DNA from: Bacillota bacterium
GTDB lineage: Bacteria > Bacillota > Clostridia > Acetivibrionales > DTU013
NCBI GenBank assembly: GCA_023426125.1
Contig: JAFABI010000103.1
Coordinates: forward strand, 215,143-279,142
DNA length: 64,000 nt
Direction: 5' to 3'
Below are positions 60,666 through 64,000 of the stretch, one piece after another. The notes below the pieces were generated by a model that saw only the letters and a list, made by a program, of their open reading frames with translations, did no database searches and was not told the origin of the DNA. How positions within the stretch are numbered: the stretch's first letter is position 1; every line of letters begins with the position of its first letter. A program made the translations under genes and the position numbers.

Positions 60666-60748
60666 GGTGGGGGACAATGTCAAGGGGGACAGGTACATTG
60701 ACACTCAAGTGTCAATGTACCTGTCCCCCTTGACATACGTCCCCCACC
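60666..60748. repeat. Very long GGGGAC-core palindrome
   Basis: The inner arms 60677-60705 and 60708-60736 pair perfectly over 29 bp around a 2-nt loop, and the outer GGTGGGGGAC (60666-60675) pairs with GTCCCCCACC (60739-60748). The inner arm contains GGGGGACAGGTACATTGACA, seen almost unchanged at 31699-31727. It lies between the converging glnK and nitroreductase genes. Confidence 0.8.
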
Positions 60749-60840
60749 CCTTGACATAGGTGCAATTTGAGTCAAAGAGTGAGTCCGTGAACGGGTCCCT
60801 GACTCATTCAATTTGATGCATGTGCTTTTCCTTATGTACT

Positions 60841-61353
60841 TTACTTATACCTTTCGTAGCACACAATATCATCCAACCGCTTGCGAGGCCTTGCCGCAGG
60901 GTCCTCCGCTGGATATCCCAACGGTGTAACGGCAACCACCCTGGTCCCCTCGGGAATGCCAAGGATCTCTTTCACTTTCTTTTCATCAAAGCTGCCCAGC
61001 CAGCAGGTACCCAGTCCCTGTTCGTGTGCCTCCAGGATCATGTATGCCGTAGCAATCGACAAATCAATGGTATGGCGGTGCTGCCCGCACATCATGATGC
61101 CATCCGGGTCTGTCCCGCAAGCCGCAATTATAATGGGCGCCTGGCCGACAAAGGACTGTCTTCCCGCAGCTTCCGTAAGCTTTTCCCGGGTCTTCTCATC
61201 TTTAACAACGACAAACTTCCACGATTGGCGGTTGCTGGCGGAAGGCGAAAGTCTCGCAGCTTCCAGCACTTTTGCCAGTTTTTCATCTTCCACAGGGCGC
61301 GAGCTGTACTGCCGTATGCTCCTTCTACCCTTGATAGCGGATAACACATCCAT
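60841..61353 (-). CDS. Nitroreductase family protein
   Basis: About 170 residues from the ATG at 61353, which has GGAGGTG 5 nt upstream. The N-terminal SAIKGRRSIRQYSSRPVEDE with its RRS(I)R phosphate-binding motif, PSASNRQSWKFVVV and GTCWLGSFDEKKVKEILGIP are typical of FMN-dependent nitroreductases. The protein would reduce nitro compounds, quinones or flavins using NAD(P)H. The natural substrate is unknown. The longer frame to 61476 lacks family similarity. Confidence 0.93.
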   Translation of the reverse strand: MDVLSAIKGRRSIRQYSSRPVEDEKLAKVLEAARLSPSASNRQSWKFVVVKDEKTREKLTEAAGRQSFVGQAPIIIAACGTDPDGIMMCGQHRHTIDLSIATAYMILEAHEQGLGTCWLGSFDEKKVKEILGIPEGTRVVAVTPLGYPAEDPAARPRKRLDDIVCYERYK

Positions 61354-61515
61354 AATTACACCTCCAAGATGAATATTTCCATGAAATAGTATAAAGTTAT
61401 TATACCATAACTCTAAGGAATATGCCTTTCGCTTTCTTTCTCGACGCTGTAACAAATAGGGGAGCAAGACTAACAAGCCAGCTCCGCCCTTATGATTTGA
61501 GAATAATTGATGCAG

Positions 61516-62688
61516 CTATCCCCTGTGCCTTTGTACAAAGGCATGAATCCTTTTTACGGCCTCGGCAATATTTTCAATGGAGTTGGCATAGGTTGCCCGA
61601 ATGAAGCCCTCGCCGCAGTCACCGAACGCATTTCCCGGCACCACCAGCACCTTCTCCTCTTTCAGAAGGCTTTCACAAAAGACATCCGAAGACATCCCCG
61701 TCGACTTGATGCAGGGAAATACATAAAACGCACCAAGCGGTTCAAAGCAATCAAAGCCGGCTTTCCGGAAGCCATCCACCAGAAGCCTCCTTCTGCGGTT
61801 ATACTCCTCCACCATTTCATCAACTTCATGGTCGGTGCTTTCGCGAAGCGCTTCTATCGCTGCATATTGCGCGGTGGTGGGGGAACACATGATGGCATAT
61901 TGGTGTATCTTGTTCATTTCCTCGATGAGGTCCGGGTGCCCGCAGGCATACCCGATCCTCCACCCGGTCATGGCAAAGGCTTTGGAAAACCCATTGATCA
62001 ATATCGTCCGGTCCTTCATTTCAGGAAAGCTAGCAAAGGAAACATGCTTTCCTTCATACGTAAGCTCCGCGTAGATCTCATCGGAAATGACGATGATATC
62101 CCTGTCTTTCAGGACGTCCACCAGCTTTTTCAGTTCTTCACCGTTCATTATGGCGCCGGTGGGATTATTGGGAAACGGCAGGATCAATACCTTAGTCCTG
62201 CTGCTAATCGCCTTTTCCAACAGTTCCGGCGTGAGTTTGAACTGATCCTCCGCTCTTAGATTGATGGTCACCGGAGTGGCGCCTGTAAACATGGTGCACC
62301 CTTTATACGCGACAAAGCTGGGCTCCGGTATAATCACCTCATCGCCCGGCCCTGCCAGAGCCCTCAGGGCAATATCGATCCCCTCGCTGGCGCCGACAGT
62401 TACGACCATCTCGTTCCGGGGATCATAATCCAGGTGATACTTTCTTTTGACGTATGCGGCTATTTCTCTTCTCAGTTCGATAAACCCCGCATTGGAAGAG
62501 TAATGCGTATGCCCCTTTTCCAGGGAATATATGCCGGCTTCGCGCACACTCCAGGGCGTAATAAAATCCGGCTCGCCGATGCCCAGCGAAATGGCATCCT
62601 TCATTTCATTGATCAGGTCGAAATACTTTCTGATCCCCGATGGAGGCATTTTTTGAACGTCCGGCCTGATCATGCTTTTCAGGTTCAT
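61516..62688 (-). CDS. alaT: PLP-dependent aminotransferase, AlaT/YugH-like
   Basis: 390 residues, fold type I class I/II aminotransferase. LGIGEPDFITPWSVREAGIY, VGASEGIDIALRAL, FPNNPTGAIM, ISDEIYAELTYEGKHVSFAS and the PLP-binding Lys in INGFSKAFAMTGWRIGYACG are all present. It is close in style to Bacillus YugH (alanine transaminase AlaT). The start overlaps the stop of the Lrp-type gene (ATGA), the same arrangement as alaR-alaT. The Ala-compatible T-box upstream supports a role in alanine synthesis. Substrate identity is still inference. Confidence 0.9.
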   Translation of the reverse strand: MNLKSMIRPDVQKMPPSGIRKYFDLINEMKDAISLGIGEPDFITPWSVREAGIYSLEKGHTHYSSNAGFIELRREIAAYVKRKYHLDYDPRNEMVVTVGASEGIDIALRALAGPGDEVIIPEPSFVAYKGCTMFTGATPVTINLRAEDQFKLTPELLEKAISSRTKVLILPFPNNPTGAIMNGEELKKLVDVLKDRDIIVISDEIYAELTYEGKHVSFASFPEMKDRTILINGFSKAFAMTGWRIGYACGHPDLIEEMNKIHQYAIMCSPTTAQYAAIEALRESTDHEVDEMVEEYNRRRRLLVDGFRKAGFDCFEPLGAFYVFPCIKSTGMSSDVFCESLLKEEKVLVVPGNAFGDCGEGFIRATYANSIENIAEAVKRIHAFVQRHRG

Positions 62689-63164
62689 AAAATCACAGCC
62701 TCTCTGTCATCTTCCTGCTTCTCTTCGAAAATAATTCCCTTATCCTTGTATTTTTTCAGCACAAAATGCGTAGAAGTGCTAAGAACGTTTTCCAGTGGAG
62801 CAAGCTTTTCCGCGACAAAAAGAGCGACTTCCTTCATGCTGCTCCCTTCAATCATAACGGTGAGGTCAAACCCTCCGGACATGAGATAACAGGCTTTCAC
62901 CTGGGGGTACCTGTAAATTCTCTCCGCCACCTTGTCAAAGCCCTGGCCGCGCTGGGGAGTCACCTTTACTTCAATCAGCGCCGTGACGGTTTCCCTGTCG
63001 GTTTTATCCCAGTTGATAAGCGCTTTGTATCCGGCGATAACGCCTTCTTCTTCGTACTTGCCGATCTGTTCCCGGACCTCGTCGACGCTTCTGCCGAGCA
63101 TCAGGGCTATGTTCTCCACACTGATGCTGCTGTTTTTTTCCAGGATTTCCAGAATATCCTTCAT
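62685..63164 (-). CDS. alaR: Lrp/AsnC family regulator, AlaR-like
   Basis: About 159 residues. The N-terminal winged helix is SISVENIALMLGRSVDEVRE and the following strand GVIAGYKALINWDKT. The C-terminal ligand-binding half includes VKACYLMSGGFDLTVMIEGS. The ATG at 63164 has GGGAG 8 nt upstream and is preferred over the GTG at 63173. It is coupled to the aminotransferase gene, like Bacillus AlaR (YugG), which activates alaT. The gene is separated from the T-box leader by about 335 bp of repeat-rich DNA. Confidence 0.88.
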   Translation of the reverse strand: MKDILEILEKNSSISVENIALMLGRSVDEVREQIGKYEEEGVIAGYKALINWDKTDRETVTALIEVKVTPQRGQGFDKVAERIYRYPQVKACYLMSGGFDLTVMIEGSSMKEVALFVAEKLAPLENVLSTSTHFVLKKYKDKGIIFEEKQEDDREAVIL

Positions 63165-63222
63165 AATCTCCACTCCCTTTCAAATTTATTATTTACCAAC
63201 GTCCATGCCGCATAAGTATAAG

Positions 63223-63370
63223 TGTAGGGGCGCGCATTGCGCGTCCTCAGTATGCTGCCTGTGATAACAGGTCTCCATGCGCAGGAGACGGTCCTTTATC
63301 TGCCAAACCGTTCGTCATCCCATGGTTTGCGCTTACTGTCATGGGCGGACGGCCACTGGCCGCCCCTACA
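63223..63370. repeat. TGTAGGGGCG-ended palindromic element, copy B
   Basis: 148 bp from TGTAGGGGCGCGCATTGCGC to GGCCGCCCCTACA, the long form of the element at 2488-2565. The middle contains further inverted repeats such as CTGTGATAACAGG and GGAGACGGTCC. It lies inside the presumed leader between the T-box terminator and the AlaR-like gene. Confidence 0.7.
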
Positions 63371-63453
63371 CGGAATGCCTTTCGGTCAATGGCTGCCAAT
63401 ACATCAAATTTCTTTCTTACCAACGCCCAGGCCGCTTTCAGCACAAGTATAGG

Positions 63454-63480
63454 TGTAGGGGCGCGCATTGCGCGTCCGCA
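63454..63480. repeat. TGTAGGGGCG-type single end
   Basis: TGTAGGGGCGCGCATTGCGC followed by GTCCGCA, identical to the left ends of copies A and B. The 35 bp before it (TTACCAACG.CCA.GCCGC, AAGTATA) resemble those before copy B, so the flank was duplicated together with the end. Confidence 0.65.
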
Positions 63481-63500
63481 TAACGAGCGCGCTTCCGGAA

Positions 63501-63547
63501 AAATAAAAAACTCCTTCGATCCTATTATCCATAGGGACGAAGAAGTT
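63501..63547 (-). terminator. Terminator of the T-box leader
   Basis: AACTTCTTCG (63547-63538) pairs with CGAAGGAGTT (63518-63509), with an inner TCC..GGA extension, followed by TTTTTTATTTTT on the minus strand. It is mutually exclusive with the antiterminator that includes the T-box sequence. Confidence 0.85.
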
Positions 63548-63819
63548 ATTCGCGGTACCACCCTGATTAACGCCGGAGGCGTTCTCTCTGCCAGTACATT
63601 TGTCCAGAATTTCTGAACATTTCATACTGTGCCTTTATAACGTAAGGAAACGTCAGCCTTTACTCTGGAAACTCCATGGAATGTTTCCATTTTTTCAGGT
63701 GAAGCTCAAGGGCTGCGTTCCATGCCTGCATCTGCCGGACTTCCACCTTCTTCCGGCTCTCTGTGAGAATTCCGCATGTACTCTTCCCTATCATCGCATG
63801 CAATATTTATTTTTAAATT
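63501..63819 (-). ncRNA. T-box leader, probably alanine-specific
   Basis: The minus strand carries the T-box consensus AGGGTGGTACCGCG at 63564-63551. Upstream lie stem I elements AGGGAAGAGTA, AGAGAGCCGG, GGTGGAAGTCCGG and CCCTTGAGC. In the specifier loop, between GCATG and CCC (63720-63713, GAACGCAG), the triplet GCA followed by a purine fits alanine, while CGC (Arg) in a shifted reading is the alternative. The TGGT of the antiterminator bulge would pair with an ACCA tRNA end. T-boxes open on uncharged tRNA, so the downstream genes would be expressed on amino-acid starvation. Confidence 0.85.
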
Positions 63820-63825
63820 ATACCA

Positions 63826-63854
63826 ATTATACTCGATTTCTTTTCCGCATTCAA
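63826..63854 (-). promoter_or_regulatory. Promoter of the T-box leader
   Basis: TTGAAT (63854-63849), a 17-bp spacer and TATAAT (63831-63826) on the minus strand. Transcription would start near 63819, just before stem I. Confidence 0.75.
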
Positions 63855-63971
63855 GGGTTTTTGGCAAATTTCCGCGCTTGTTTGACAGGTCATAAATAAA
63901 TTGATTTCCGGAAATCCTTTCAATAATTGATGTTGAGAGGAAATTTTTTTAAAATTTCTCGCCAAAAAACA

Positions 63972-64000
63972 TAGACAAATATGGATAAACGTGGTATGAT
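63972..64000 (+). promoter_or_regulatory. Promoter-like sequence at the right edge
   Basis: TAGACA (63972-63977), a 17-bp spacer and TATGAT (63995-64000). The gene it would serve lies outside the window. The stretch 63855-63971 shows no other feature. Confidence 0.45.

Noticed and set aside
63223..63480. Repeated GC-rich units as a possible CRISPR array
   Set aside because: There are only two unequal copies without regular spacers, and no cas genes. They match dispersed elements elsewhere in the window.

Overview
The window looks like a chromosomal segment of a Gram-positive, probably anaerobic, member of the Clostridia. Signs of this are AGGAGG-type ribosome binding sites throughout, YesM/YesN-type and membrane-anchored AraC regulators, lipoprotein sugar-binding proteins with LplB/LplC-like permeases, a T-box leader, an ANTAR antitermination leader, a nickel-pincer (lar) cluster and a LarC His-rich linker. 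I cannot name the genus. Rhamnosidase-type hydrolases point to a degrader of plant or other rhamnose-containing glycans. There are 50 supportable protein genes, one of them cut by the left edge, and no rRNA, tRNA or CRISPR array. 

Layout. (1) 1-9624: the end of a YesN-like response regulator and its YesM-like histidine kinase face a minus-strand operon made of a GH106-like hydrolase, two permeases and a binding protein. (2) 10057-11702: a pirin and a DODA-type extradiol dioxygenase. (3) 11890-20978: a second glycan module with a GH78 rhamnosidase, a binding protein, two permeases and a membrane AraC regulator. (4) 21748-29713: a third module with a YczE-like membrane protein, a DUF4091 protein, two permeases, a binding protein and a membrane AraC regulator. 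None of the three ABC systems has its own ATPase, so a shared MsmX-type ATPase elsewhere is implied. (5) 29904-48663: mixed housekeeping and signalling genes. They include CoA-disulfide reductase with rhodanese, an OmpR/HK pair, a URO-D-like protein with a divergent AraC gene, a ParB-like/BMP fusion, GNAT, arginase, class II aldolase, a MinJ-like PDZ protein, NADP-isocitrate dehydrogenase, a SEC-C protein, an ECF-like S component, an HD-GYP protein and a small protein coupled to a CBS-GGDEF protein. (6) 48671-53585: a tightly overlapping operon larE - DUF2520 - larB - larC - radical SAM for the nickel-pincer nucleotide cofactor, without larA. (7) 53920-63819: a large secreted protein, prfB with its programmed +1 frameshift, an ANTAR regulator, an amtB whose leader is a recognisable ANTAR attenuator, glnK, a nitroreductase, and an AlaR/AlaT-like Lrp regulator and aminotransferase pair preceded by a T-box leader whose specifier can be read as alanine. 

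The intergenic regions are rich in palindromic DNA. Four separate families can be traced: 150-bp elements (two near-full copies in opposite orientation, with compensatory changes that preserve a stem), 100-bp MITE-like elements (two copies), TGTAGGGGCG-ended elements (five copies or fragments), and long hairpins sharing a GGGGAC(A/G)GG core (at least eight). Several sit at gene ends, where they may act as terminators, and one group lies between the T-box terminator and its presumed target gene. These elements, the two RNA-based switches, the ParB/BMP fusion and the small-protein/CBS-GGDEF pair are the most rewarding parts of the window.
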